Positions 55,627 to 63,933 of a stretch of 64,000 bases of DNA are shown in pieces. The notes below the pieces were generated by a model, which saw nothing but the letters and a program-made list of their open reading frames with translations, had not been told where the DNA came from and made no database searches. The translations under genes were made by a program, and so were the position numbers. The stretch covers positions 406,852 through 470,851 of the forward strand of contig JADJYT010000003.1 of the NCBI GenBank assembly GCA_016719635.1. The letters run 5' to 3'. The DNA is from Sphingobacteriales bacterium (GTDB lineage: Bacteria > Bacteroidota > Bacteroidia > Chitinophagales > JADIYW01). Positions within the stretch are counted from its first letter, which is position 1. Every line of letters begins with the position of its first letter.

Positions 55627-56649
55627 TCAGTGTACAATCTTATAGACCAATTCTTTCATCAGATCGGCATCCGTGGTACCACCGGTGGCGTACAGCCCTT
55701 TTGCCCTGGCATCGTACTCACAAATCAGCTGTACAATCTCTCTCGTTTTCGGGAGCGGATAATACCTCAGTCCGTCCGTGACATCTTTGGGTATCCAGCC
55801 GATAACGGCGGCGGCGGCCTTCGCATCGCCTATGGTCTGTACGACAAACAATTTGCTGAAGTGATTGTACAGATAGGCTAAAATCATAATCAGCGGCCCT
55901 GCCTTCGGATTCTTTTCGAAATACAGCACCATTTTCATCGCTTTGGAAAAATCCCGCTGGATGATGGCCTTGTTGAATTCCGTAACGTTATATTCCTTGG
56001 AGATGCCGATATACTTTTCAATGATTTCTTCCGTAATGGCTGCTTTTTCCGGCAACATCACAGACAGTTTATCCATTTCATTGGATATCCTGGAAAGGTC
56101 ATTCCCCAGATTATCCGCCAATACCCGAGCGGCGGCATCCGAAATGGAAAAGCGGTTCTTTTTTACATACCCCGAAATCCAGGCGGGCAGCTTATCTTCC
56201 GTAATTTTCTGCGATTCGAAATAGATGGTTTTCTTCTCTATCGCTTTTGCCAGGCTGGTTCGTTTATCCAGCGTCTTGTTCTTATGGCAAAAGACCAATA
56301 CCGTAGAAGCTGCCGGATTTTCGAGGTATTTTTCCACCACTTCCCAGTCCTTTACCTTAAATTCCTGCGCCTCCCGGACAATAACCACCCTTCGTTCGGC
56401 AAACGTCGGATATTGTTTCGCTTCGTTGATTACCTGAACAGGGTCACTGTCCTTGCCGTAAAACAGGGAAAAATTAAAATCTTTTTCGTGCGGTTCCAAC
56501 GCATTATCCGAAATGAAATTTTCTATCAGGTCGATATAATACGATTCTTCGCCGCACAGGAAATAAACAGGGTCAAACTTCTTTGCCTGCAGATTTTTCC
56601 AGATGGTATCGAGGGTAGCCGCCAAAATGTATTTCCGTTTACAGCACAC
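55627..56649 (-). CDS. holA: DNA polymerase III delta subunit
   Basis: 340 residues, the clamp-loader delta subunit that opens the sliding clamp. The N-terminal AAA-like fold has P-V-Y-F-L-C-G-E-E-S-Y-Y-I-D; later parts are L-V-F-C-H-K-N-K-T-L-D-K-R-T and N-E-M-D-K-L-S-V. The frame opens with GTG at 56649; a TTG eight codons in is an alternative, and no ATG is available near the family's usual beginning. The length is typical. Confidence 0.88.
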   Translation of the reverse strand: MCCKRKYILAATLDTIWKNLQAKKFDPVYFLCGEESYYIDLIENFISDNALEPHEKDFNFSLFYGKDSDPVQVINEAKQYPTFAERRVVIVREAQEFKVKDWEVVEKYLENPAASTVLVFCHKNKTLDKRTSLAKAIEKKTIYFESQKITEDKLPAWISGYVKKNRFSISDAAARVLADNLGNDLSRISNEMDKLSVMLPEKAAITEEIIEKYIGISKEYNVTEFNKAIIQRDFSKAMKMVLYFEKNPKAGPLIMILAYLYNHFSKLFVVQTIGDAKAAAAVIGWIPKDVTDGLRYYPLPKTREIVQLICEYDARAKGLYATGGTTDADLMKELVYKIVH

Positions 56650-56732
56650 AAGTTACAACTATGCACTGCAATAAAAAACAACCTGTAATGTAATTGATTC
56701 AACAGTACGTTGCGGATGTGAATAGATACTCG

Positions 56733-58112
56733 TCAGCCTTTGAGGATTTCGATAATATCGTTCTGCATTTTCATGGCGATATTATTGGCTGTTTTTTCGG
56801 TAGAGCTTTCCGCATAAATCCGGATAATCGGCTCGGTGTTGGAGCCGCGCAGATGCACCCAATCCTGGTCGATGTCAATGCGAAGTCCGTCGCTGGTATT
56901 CTGCGGATACTGTGCGTATTTTTCCTTTATTGTCTGAATGATATTCGCCAGGTCCATTCCCGGCTCGAGCTGTATCTTATTTTTGGAAATCACATAATTC
57001 GGATACTGCGACCTCAGCGAGTGCATACTTTTGTTGGATGTTGAGAGATGCGATAAAAACAAGGCGATTCCGACCAGTGCATCCCTGCCGTAGTGTAATT
57101 CCGGATAGATGACACCGCCGTTTCCTTCGCCGCCGATGACGGCATTGACCGCTCTCATCTTTTCCACCACATTCACCTCACCCACAGCCGAAGCATGATA
57201 TTCCACGCCGTGTTTCTGACTGATATCCCGCAGTGCCTTTGTAGAAGACAGGTTTGAAACGGTGTTTCCTTTTTTAAACTGCAACACATAATCGGCAATG
57301 GCCACCAGCGTGAATTCTTCTCCGAATGGAATACCCTGTTCATCGATGAAAGCCAGACGGTCCACATCGGGATCCACGGCGATACCGATATCCGATTTCG
57401 TCTGTTTGACTTCAGATGCCAGATTGGCCAGATGTTCCGGCAACGGTTCGGGATTGTGCGCAAATTTGCCGGTAGGCTCACAATACAGTTCCACAATATT
57501 CTCTACGCCCAATGCCTTCAATAATTTCGGAGCGGCAATACCACCCACACTGTTAACGGCATCCACCACCACTTTAAATTTTTTGGCTTTGATGGCAGCT
57601 GTGTTCACCAATGGAATGGCCAGTATCTTTTCAATGTGATAATCGAGGTAGTCTTTCCGGGTGACAACACCCAGCTGATCGACTTCCACAAAATCAAACT
57701 TTCCGGAATTGGCGCGTTTCAACACATCCTGCCCCACCTTTTCGGAAATGAATTCCCCTTTATTGTTCAGCAATTTCAAGGCATTCCACTGTTTCGGATT
57801 GTGGCTCGCCGTAATGATGATGCCGCCATCCGCCTGTTCTGCCGTCACCGCCATCTCTACAGTCGGCGTGGTTGCCAGTCCGATGTCTATCACATCCAGT
57901 CCGATGCCCAGCAAATTACCCACTACAATATGATGCACCATCTCGCCGGAGATGCGGGCATCTCTGCCCACCACGATTTTTTTTCCATCCTTCTGTTTGA
58001 GGATAGTACCGAACGCCAGTGCGAATTTCGCGATATCAATCGGTGTCAGCGCATCGCCCGGTTTTCCGCCTATCGTCCCACGAATGCCTGATATGGATTT
58101 TATTAATGACAC
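56733..58112 (-). CDS. Phosphoglucosamine mutase-like phosphohexomutase
   Basis: 459 residues of the alpha-D-phosphohexomutase family. The active-site serine is S103 in T-A-S-H-N-P, the metal loop is D-P-D-V-D-R-L-A-F-I-D, and the sugar loop reads G-E-G-N-G-G, the form found in Bacteroidota enzymes annotated GlmM. The phosphate loop near the end is R-G-S-N-T-E-P-I-I-R. It converts glucosamine-6-phosphate or mannose/glucose-6-phosphate to the 1-phosphate for cell-wall or envelope sugars; the exact sugar is not decided by sequence. Confidence 0.9.
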   Translation of the reverse strand: MSLIKSISGIRGTIGGKPGDALTPIDIAKFALAFGTILKQKDGKKIVVGRDARISGEMVHHIVVGNLLGIGLDVIDIGLATTPTVEMAVTAEQADGGIIITASHNPKQWNALKLLNNKGEFISEKVGQDVLKRANSGKFDFVEVDQLGVVTRKDYLDYHIEKILAIPLVNTAAIKAKKFKVVVDAVNSVGGIAAPKLLKALGVENIVELYCEPTGKFAHNPEPLPEHLANLASEVKQTKSDIGIAVDPDVDRLAFIDEQGIPFGEEFTLVAIADYVLQFKKGNTVSNLSSTKALRDISQKHGVEYHASAVGEVNVVEKMRAVNAVIGGEGNGGVIYPELHYGRDALVGIALFLSHLSTSNKSMHSLRSQYPNYVISKNKIQLEPGMDLANIIQTIKEKYAQYPQNTSDGLRIDIDQDWVHLRGSNTEPIIRIYAESSTEKTANNIAMKMQNDIIEILKG

Positions 58113-58228
58113 TATTTAAAATTTAGTGAGGCAAATGTAGACAATAATGCCTTACGAACGAAAAGTAAAGATTCGAACACGTGTTAAAATAACATTCCGA
58201 TAAGGAAAAAATACAAAAAGATTAATGT

Positions 58229-58783
58229 CTAGCGGGCTCTTTCAGCAGACATTCCCAATGATTTCGGGTACACGGATTTTATCCACTCATACGCACCGAA
58301 GAGTACTGCAACAAAGAATATATCACCTAAAAGGCTGTATTTAAAGAATGGAACCGCCATGATAAAACATTTGACAAGACCGGCTGCATCAGCGGTGTAC
58401 AAACCGCCAAACATCCACACACCTCAATTGGTGATAATGAAAAACAAGACGGAACTGACGAGTGTAACCGCAGCCGTTTTAACCACATTGATTTTATCGG
58501 AATGCAGTAACCAGCCCAGGCAAACACTCAGCAGGATGGCACCGTACACAAAAAAGATGGTATTGTGCAGCAGGGTGTAATTGTTGATATAAGAAAGCAG
58601 CACATCACTCACCAGCATGGTTAATACCGGTATGAGGAGCGACCATCTCTTATCCTGAAATTTAGCGCCGGCAAACAAGGCCATCGCCATAACGGGCGTA
58701 ACATTGAATGGATGCGGGATAAGCCTGAAAATGACGGTTGCAGTGATTAAACCGGTGATTACCCAAAATTTTGATGTGTTCAT
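58229..58783 (-). pseudogene. DUF6580-like membrane protein interrupted by an in-frame TGA
   Basis: The 185-codon frame starts MNTSKFWVITGLITAT and has about six membrane helices, with N-V-T-P-V-M-A-M-A-L-F-A-G in the first half. After V-L-F-F-I-I-T-N there is a TGA (58421-58423), then the same frame continues without shift as G-V-W-M-F-G-G-L-Y to A-E-R-A-R. The pattern fits a Bacteroidota integral membrane family (DUF6580-like, by recall) in which the residue at this point is usually aromatic. A single base change from TGG would do it; sequencing error, real nonsense mutation and recoding are the options. Confidence 0.6.
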
Positions 58784-58835
58784 TTGATGTCTGTTATGTT
58801 ACAAATATAAAAAGTAAAACTGAATTTTGTTCATT

Positions 58836-60491
58836 TCAGAAATCATTGTTCAAAATATGTTCCATATTCCTTTCGGCTAAAGCGGAAACGGTCATAGCCG
58901 GATTGGAGCCTGCGCAGCATCCCGGCAGTAATGCGCTGTCGATGACATACAGCTTGTCGTTATTTTTCACCCTGCCATAGAAATCGGTGGCTTTACCAAT
59001 CACCATTCCGCCGCACGGATGGGCGGAAGAATCGGATTTGGGAACCTGTCCTATAATCGTGCTGTTTGAACCACCGTTAATCCTGTTTATTTTCTTAATG
59101 GTTTCCACAAACGCCTGATTCACCGTTTTTTGATAGGATTGTCCGGCCGGCGGATAATCGAGGTACACATCATCTTTTGCAGAATCGTAGTGGAATGTTC
59201 CGAAATTTTTCACCAGTCCGATGGCAAAGTAGCTTAAACAATCACATTCAAATCCCAGCGGAAATGCGAGATGTTCAATATAGATGGGCGCTATCGGATT
59301 ATTGAAATCCGGTGTGGAATAATTTGGCGGAAAGGCCTGATCTTTTCCGGAAGGATAGCTCAGGGATTGGCGCAAAATAAAGGAACTGCCGTTATGTCCC
59401 CATCCCATGCCTACTTCCTCATTCAAATCAGGGAGCGTGCTTTTTGCCTTTGCCTTTGTCATCAGTCTGGACGTATTGACGGAACCTGCAGCCAGAAACA
59501 GGTATTCCGATTCATAGGTCACTCTGTTCAGTACCCTTCCCACCTCATCAATTTCGTGCACATAGACCGTATAATTTCCGTCACAGTTTTTAGCGATATC
59601 TTTCACCACGGACTGGGTCTTGATTTCCAGCCTGCCCGAATCCAGTGCCCATTTGAGGTAATTGAACTCCGCGCTGTGACGTGCCCCGCTGCTGCAGCCG
59701 AACATGGATTCTCCCTTTATGGAAGATGCTATGCGTGTTCCGTCGATTTCTTCCCGTATCTTATTCCAGTCGTACGTGATATCCACTTTCTCCACTTCCA
59801 GACCCGCATTTTGATTTTCGGTTTTAAACCGCTCATAATGGTGAAAATTCGGATGCTGCGCGATATCCTCCGGCATGGGTGTTGCCTGGAATTTCTCCTT
59901 CACCAGCGGATACCATTTACTGTTCATTTCCGCATACGAAATCTCCGGCGGAAACACCTGATTGTACATTTCCTCTTTGGGCTGAGAAAAAATGCCGCCG
60001 TACACCGCCGTTCCGCCGCCTAACAATGCAGGTGCGATGACCGTCATATTGTTTCCTTCAAACCGTTCCATGACACCAATGTATTTATCGACCCTGTAAA
60101 CAGGAGGCAAAAATGGGTTGGCACAGATCGTTCCTAAAAATGTCGAGCGTTTATCCGCCCTGGTCGTCACAATCTGATCCATCGCCACTCCTGCAGGTGG
60201 CGCAAAGATGGAACGGGTGCCGTCACCGGTATCCCAGAATTTTCCCCGCTCCAATAACAACACTTCATGGCCGGCTTCCGTCAGGCGATGTGCGGCAATG
60301 GAACCGGCAAATCCGCTGCCGATAACGATTGCCTTCTTTTTGACAGATGATGAAGCCGTATCGCAATGATAGGGATTGTAAGTCACTTTTCCGCAACTTT
60401 CCATAGCCATTGCCGCCGCCGATAAGGAACTTAATGCCACAAACCGGCGTCTGCTGATTTTACCTGAATTGATTTCCTGAGTATCTTTCAT
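58836..60491 (-). CDS. Tat-exported GMC-type flavin oxidoreductase (copy 2)
   Basis: 551 residues from ATG at 60491 (MKDTQEINSG); the frame is open further upstream, overlapping copy 1. The N-terminus has a twin-arginine signal, K-I-S-R-R-R-F-V-A-L, and a Cys at 33 that could be lipid-modified. The FAD motif is V-I-G-S-G-F-A-G-S-I-A-A-H-R-L. The C-terminal H-P-C-G-G-M-V and N-P-A-M-T-V belong to the GMC/cholesterol-oxidase-like group. It shares its last 15 residues (A-L-A-E-R-N-M-E-H-I-L-N-N-D-F) with copy 1, but the codons differ. It lies 8 bases after copy 1, so the pair is one operon. The substrate, perhaps a sterol-like or other alcohol, is unknown. Confidence 0.83.
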   Translation of the reverse strand: MKDTQEINSGKISRRRFVALSSLSAAAMAMESCGKVTYNPYHCDTASSSVKKKAIVIGSGFAGSIAAHRLTEAGHEVLLLERGKFWDTGDGTRSIFAPPAGVAMDQIVTTRADKRSTFLGTICANPFLPPVYRVDKYIGVMERFEGNNMTVIAPALLGGGTAVYGGIFSQPKEEMYNQVFPPEISYAEMNSKWYPLVKEKFQATPMPEDIAQHPNFHHYERFKTENQNAGLEVEKVDITYDWNKIREEIDGTRIASSIKGESMFGCSSGARHSAEFNYLKWALDSGRLEIKTQSVVKDIAKNCDGNYTVYVHEIDEVGRVLNRVTYESEYLFLAAGSVNTSRLMTKAKAKSTLPDLNEEVGMGWGHNGSSFILRQSLSYPSGKDQAFPPNYSTPDFNNPIAPIYIEHLAFPLGFECDCLSYFAIGLVKNFGTFHYDSAKDDVYLDYPPAGQSYQKTVNQAFVETIKKINRINGGSNSTIIGQVPKSDSSAHPCGGMVIGKATDFYGRVKNNDKLYVIDSALLPGCCAGSNPAMTVSALAERNMEHILNNDF

Positions 60492-60499
60492 TCTGTTTC

Positions 60500-62122
60500 T
60501 TAAAAATCGTTGTTTAAAATGTGTTCCATATTTCGCTCCGCCAAAGCGCAGATCGTCCATGCCGGATTGCAACCCGCCGCACCCGGCAGCAACGCTCCGT
60601 CTATGACGTATAGTTTGGCATTATTTTTTATCCTGCCGTAATCATCCGTTGCTTTTGCCAGCACGGCACCGCCGAGCGGATGGTAGGTAGAGGTATCCAA
60701 AGGGATGGCGCCCAGTAATCCGTTCAATGCGCCCCCATTCTGCGAGATGATTCTGTCCAGTATTGCCTTGGCAGCGGCATTCATCACCTGCTGATTGCTC
60801 AGGCTGCGCTGTGGATAAATCAGGTCAGCCGTATCGGTAGCGGCATTGTACTTAAAAATACCCCTGGAGTTATGCAATCCCATAAAATTGTACCCGATGG
60901 CCCGCAAATCAATACTCGAAAAGTTGAACGGGAAATTCTCAATATAAAAAGGCATGTCAGGATTTGATACATCCTGCGCGGCATATACAGGCGGGAAACT
61001 TTGCTGTGCTCCGGTCGCCACATTGATACCGCCTCTCAGGAATAAGGAAGAGCCGTTATTGCCCCAACCCTGCCCGACAAACCCGTTCAGGTAGGGAATC
61101 GTATTTTTTGCTTTCGCTTTGGTCAACAGAACGGAAGTGCCGATGGAACCGGCTGCCAAAAAAACATACGCACAGCTATAGATGACGGAAGCCGTCACAC
61201 TGCCAGATTCGTCTATTTCATCGGCATAAATCAGGTATCTGTTATCACAGTTCAGGACAATTTCCCTTACGATGGTCTGTGTTTTTATCTCGAGCCTACC
61301 CGTTTCTTTTGCACGTTTCAGATACGTATCATTCGTGGTGATTTTCACTCCGCTGTTCGTGCCAAACACACATTCTCCGGCGACAGCAGACTTTACCTTC
61401 GTGCCGTTGATTTCTTCCTGCAAAACGGACCAGTCGAAATTGTTCTGCAGTTTCACCGTTTGCAGGCCCGCCGCCTCATTGTGTTGTTTGAAAATATCTT
61501 TATAGCGGAACAACGGATGCTGCGCCAGTGTGTCCGGAATTTCCGTACAGTTCATATCCTGCAGCACCATCGGGAAATAGGAGGTATCCAATTCGGTGTA
61601 GGAAACCGAACCGGAAAAGATACGGTTGAAAACGGCTGCCGACGGCTTTGCCCAGATGCCGCCAAACGTTACGGAGCCGCCGCCCAGGCAGGCCGCTGCG
61701 TTGACCGACATATTCTGTCCCTTGAATTTTTCGAGGACACCGATGTATTTGCGGGCGTAGGAAATCGGCAACCCGAAGGGAAGCGGATTTTCAAGGCTGA
61801 GCCAGGCTGCGCGGTTGTCAGTACCGAATGCGTCTGAAAATACTTTGGTGGTTCCGTCCGTCGTCCATTCTCTTCCTCTCTCTAAAAGTGTCACCTCCTG
61901 CCCGCTTTCCGTCAGGCGTCTGGCGGCGATACTGCCGCCAAAGCCGCTTCCGATAATGATGATTTTTCGGGAAAGGAAGCTGCCGGTCAAGCAGCGCTGA
62001 TTATTCAAAACTGGTATGTTTGGAGTACAGCGAGCTACTGCCAACCCGGCTGCAGCCATGCCGGACAGTTTTAAAAAATCCCTTCTTTCCAGGTGCTTTT
62101 GATTAGCTTTCGGTAAAAACAT
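60500..62122 (-). CDS. Tat-exported GMC-type flavin oxidoreductase (copy 1)
   Basis: 540 residues. The twin-arginine signal is L-E-R-R-D-F-L-K-L-S-G, with a Cys at 32 beyond the hydrophobic segment. The FAD motif I-I-G-S-G-F-G-G-S-I-A-A-R-R-L, the active-site-region motif H-P-L-G-G-A-V-L and the C-terminal N-P-A-W-T-I-C match GMC/cholesterol-oxidase-like proteins. It probably folds with FAD in the cytoplasm and is exported by Tat. It is first of the tandem pair; a 7+7 inverted repeat lies 33 bases upstream. The upstream NUDIX gene ends 74 bases away on the same strand. Confidence 0.85.
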   Translation of the reverse strand: MFLPKANQKHLERRDFLKLSGMAAAGLAVARCTPNIPVLNNQRCLTGSFLSRKIIIIGSGFGGSIAARRLTESGQEVTLLERGREWTTDGTTKVFSDAFGTDNRAAWLSLENPLPFGLPISYARKYIGVLEKFKGQNMSVNAAACLGGGSVTFGGIWAKPSAAVFNRIFSGSVSYTELDTSYFPMVLQDMNCTEIPDTLAQHPLFRYKDIFKQHNEAAGLQTVKLQNNFDWSVLQEEINGTKVKSAVAGECVFGTNSGVKITTNDTYLKRAKETGRLEIKTQTIVREIVLNCDNRYLIYADEIDESGSVTASVIYSCAYVFLAAGSIGTSVLLTKAKAKNTIPYLNGFVGQGWGNNGSSLFLRGGINVATGAQQSFPPVYAAQDVSNPDMPFYIENFPFNFSSIDLRAIGYNFMGLHNSRGIFKYNAATDTADLIYPQRSLSNQQVMNAAAKAILDRIISQNGGALNGLLGAIPLDTSTYHPLGGAVLAKATDDYGRIKNNAKLYVIDGALLPGAAGCNPAWTICALAERNMEHILNNDF

Positions 62123-62155
62123 CTGTCTGTTTACTTAAACGAAGATACAAATTTT

Positions 62156-62173
62156 ACCAAACAAACGTTTGGT
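62156..62173. promoter_or_regulatory. Candidate operator ACCAAAC-N4-GTTTGGT
   Basis: A perfect 7-base inverted repeat with a 4-base spacer lies 33 bases upstream of the first GMC gene. This is where an activator or repressor of the GMC pair could bind. The core CAAAC/GTTTG is similar in kind to the GTAAAC/GTTTAC site at 1312. Confidence 0.38.
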
Positions 62174-62196
62174 GGATTATAAATTTTCAATTTCTC

Positions 62197-62736
62197 CTAT
62201 TTTTCCGGAAATGTAGCCAAATGGGTGTTGAAAACTCCCAATCTTCTGTCTTCAAAGAATTTGCGGAGTGCAAAGGCGGAGGAAGAGAATGCCATTTCCT
62301 TCCAGGGAATCTCCTCTTCGGAGAACAGGGCTGATTCTATGCTTTCCTCGCCGTTGCGGATGATGCCGTCTTTGAGGCGGGCGAGGAAGTGGATATACAC
62401 CTGATTCGCCTGCGGCAGGTTATAGACCGTCAGCACCTGCTGTATTTCAATTTCCGCACCCGCCTCTTCCCAGGTTTCGCGTATGGCACCGTCTTCGGTT
62501 TTCTCGAAATCTTCGAGATAGCCGGCGGGCAGATTCCAATAGCCTCGGCGCGGCTCGATGGCACGGCGGCAGAGCAGCACCTTATCCTCCCAAATACAGA
62601 GGGCGCCCACCACCAGCTTGGGATTGGTGTAGTGGATGGTATTGCAATGCTCGCAGACGATACGTTCGCGGCCTTCGGCAGGCTTGAGGACGACCGGCTG
62701 CCCGCAGGCGCTGCAAAATTTGTGAAGCGGAAACAT
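62197..62736 (-). CDS. NUDIX hydrolase with N-terminal zinc ribbon
   Basis: 179 residues. Four cysteines (C8, C11, C28, C31) form a zinc ribbon as in NADH/ADP-ribose pyrophosphatases. The NUDIX box is exact: G72, E78 and R86-E87-T-W-E90-E91-A-G93. It probably cleaves nucleoside-diphosphate compounds such as NADH, ADP-ribose or ADP-sugars in the cytoplasm; which one cannot be read from sequence. It lies upstream of the GMC pair on the same strand. Confidence 0.9.
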   Translation of the reverse strand: MFPLHKFCSACGQPVVLKPAEGRERIVCEHCNTIHYTNPKLVVGALCIWEDKVLLCRRAIEPRRGYWNLPAGYLEDFEKTEDGAIRETWEEAGAEIEIQQVLTVYNLPQANQVYIHFLARLKDGIIRNGEESIESALFSEEEIPWKEMAFSSSAFALRKFFEDRRLGVFNTHLATFPEK

Positions 62737-62860
62737 GGAGACAAGGTAGCAGTAAAATTTCAGATGACAAAAAGTTCGGCTGGCGAGAGTGGGAAAATAA
62801 TTGGAAGAATATTATGGAATTTTACAAATTTTTGTCTCTCAATACTAAACCGAATAGAAT

Positions 62861-63895
62861 ATGGAATGGAAAGCGCGTATCGTCAAGTATAAGCACGAAA
62901 ACAGAATTGCCGTGTATTTCGAAAAACGCAAAGAATTGATTGCACGCATCAAAAAACTGGAGGATGCACGCTGGAGCTACACTTTAGGAGCCTGGCACCT
63001 GCCGAATACGGCAGAAAACCGGAAACGGTTTAAACTGGAAAATGCGGTTCTGGCAGCAGATAAATCCGCAAAGGCGGAACAATTCAGCCGGTGGCTGAAA
63101 TCCAGACGGTACAGCGACAATACGATAAAAACATATACCGATGCCCTGAAATCATTTTTGCTTTTTTACAATACCAAGCCCGTAGAGGAAATTACGAATG
63201 TAGATCTTATCACTTACAATAACGAATTCATTTTAAAGAACAATCTATCCGCATCGTACCAGAACCAGATAGTGAATGCAGTGAAACTGTTTTTCAGAAC
63301 CATAGAAAACAAAGTGATGAATGAAGAACTGATACACCGGCCAAAGCGGGAGAAAGTGTTGCCGAATGTATTGAGCAAGGAAGAAATAAAATTAATTTTG
63401 GATGCACACAGCAACATTAAACACAAAGCCATGTTATCGCTGATATACAGTTGTGGATTGCGATGCGGTGAATTGCTGGCTTTAAAACCCAAACATATAG
63501 ACAGCAAAAGAAATATCCTGATTATTAAACAGGCCAAGGGAAGAAAAGACCGGATTACACCGTTAAGCAGCAAGATAATCGAATTGCTTCGTGCATACTA
63601 TATTGCTTACAAACCCGTTGAATACCTTTTTGAAGGGCAAAACAAAGGACAAGACTATGATGAACGTAGCTTACAAAATATTCTGAAGCAAGCATTACAA
63701 AAAACAGGCATTAAGAAACCCGTTACCTTACATTGGCTAAGACACAGTTATGCAACGCATTTACTGGAAAACGGTACTGATTTACGGTATATACAAGAGA
63801 TACTTGGGCATAGCAGCAGCAAAACGACAGAGATATATACGCATGTAAGCACCAAGAATATACAAAAAATCATATCCCCGTATGATTATCTATAA
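62861..63895 (+). CDS. Tyrosine recombinase (integron-integrase-like) next to attC-like repeats
   Basis: 344 residues with a complete tyrosine-recombinase catalytic set: R201 (S-C-G-L-R-C-G-E-L), K227, H291 and R294 (H-W-L-R-H-S-Y-A-T-H), H317 (L-G-H-S-S-S) and nucleophile Y326 (E-I-Y-T-H-V). Residues 70-160 are the usual SAM-like core-binding domain. Residues 1-60 are an extra N-terminal region with R-W-S-Y-T-L-G-A-W-H-L-P that I recall in Bacteroidota recombinases of this type and that may bind DNA arms. The gene ends 38 bases before a repeat with two hairpin forms, so it may cut and rejoin those sites. It stands alone, with no phage or transposon genes in the window. Confidence 0.9.
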   Translation: MEWKARIVKYKHENRIAVYFEKRKELIARIKKLEDARWSYTLGAWHLPNTAENRKRFKLENAVLAADKSAKAEQFSRWLKSRRYSDNTIKTYTDALKSFLLFYNTKPVEEITNVDLITYNNEFILKNNLSASYQNQIVNAVKLFFRTIENKVMNEELIHRPKREKVLPNVLSKEEIKLILDAHSNIKHKAMLSLIYSCGLRCGELLALKPKHIDSKRNILIIKQAKGRKDRITPLSSKIIELLRAYYIAYKPVEYLFEGQNKGQDYDERSLQNILKQALQKTGIKKPVTLHWLRHSYATHLLENGTDLRYIQEILGHSSSKTTEIYTHVSTKNIQKIISPYDYL

Positions 63896-63933
63896 AAAAA
63901 ATGTTAGATTTGAATGAATAAAATAAACGTCAT

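Noticed and set aside
44541..58423. TGA read as Trp or selenocysteine, suggested by in-frame TGAs in folC and the DUF6580-like gene
   Set aside because: TGA ends the SDR gene and the second GMC gene at the expected residue (the GMC paralogue ends there with TAA), Trp is encoded by TGG throughout, and no SECIS-like structure was evident. Base error or single mutation is simpler.
59271..60023. A 250-codon open frame antisense to the second GMC gene
   Set aside because: It is fully covered by a well-supported gene on the other strand and has no recognisable protein character; third-position bias of the sense gene explains it.
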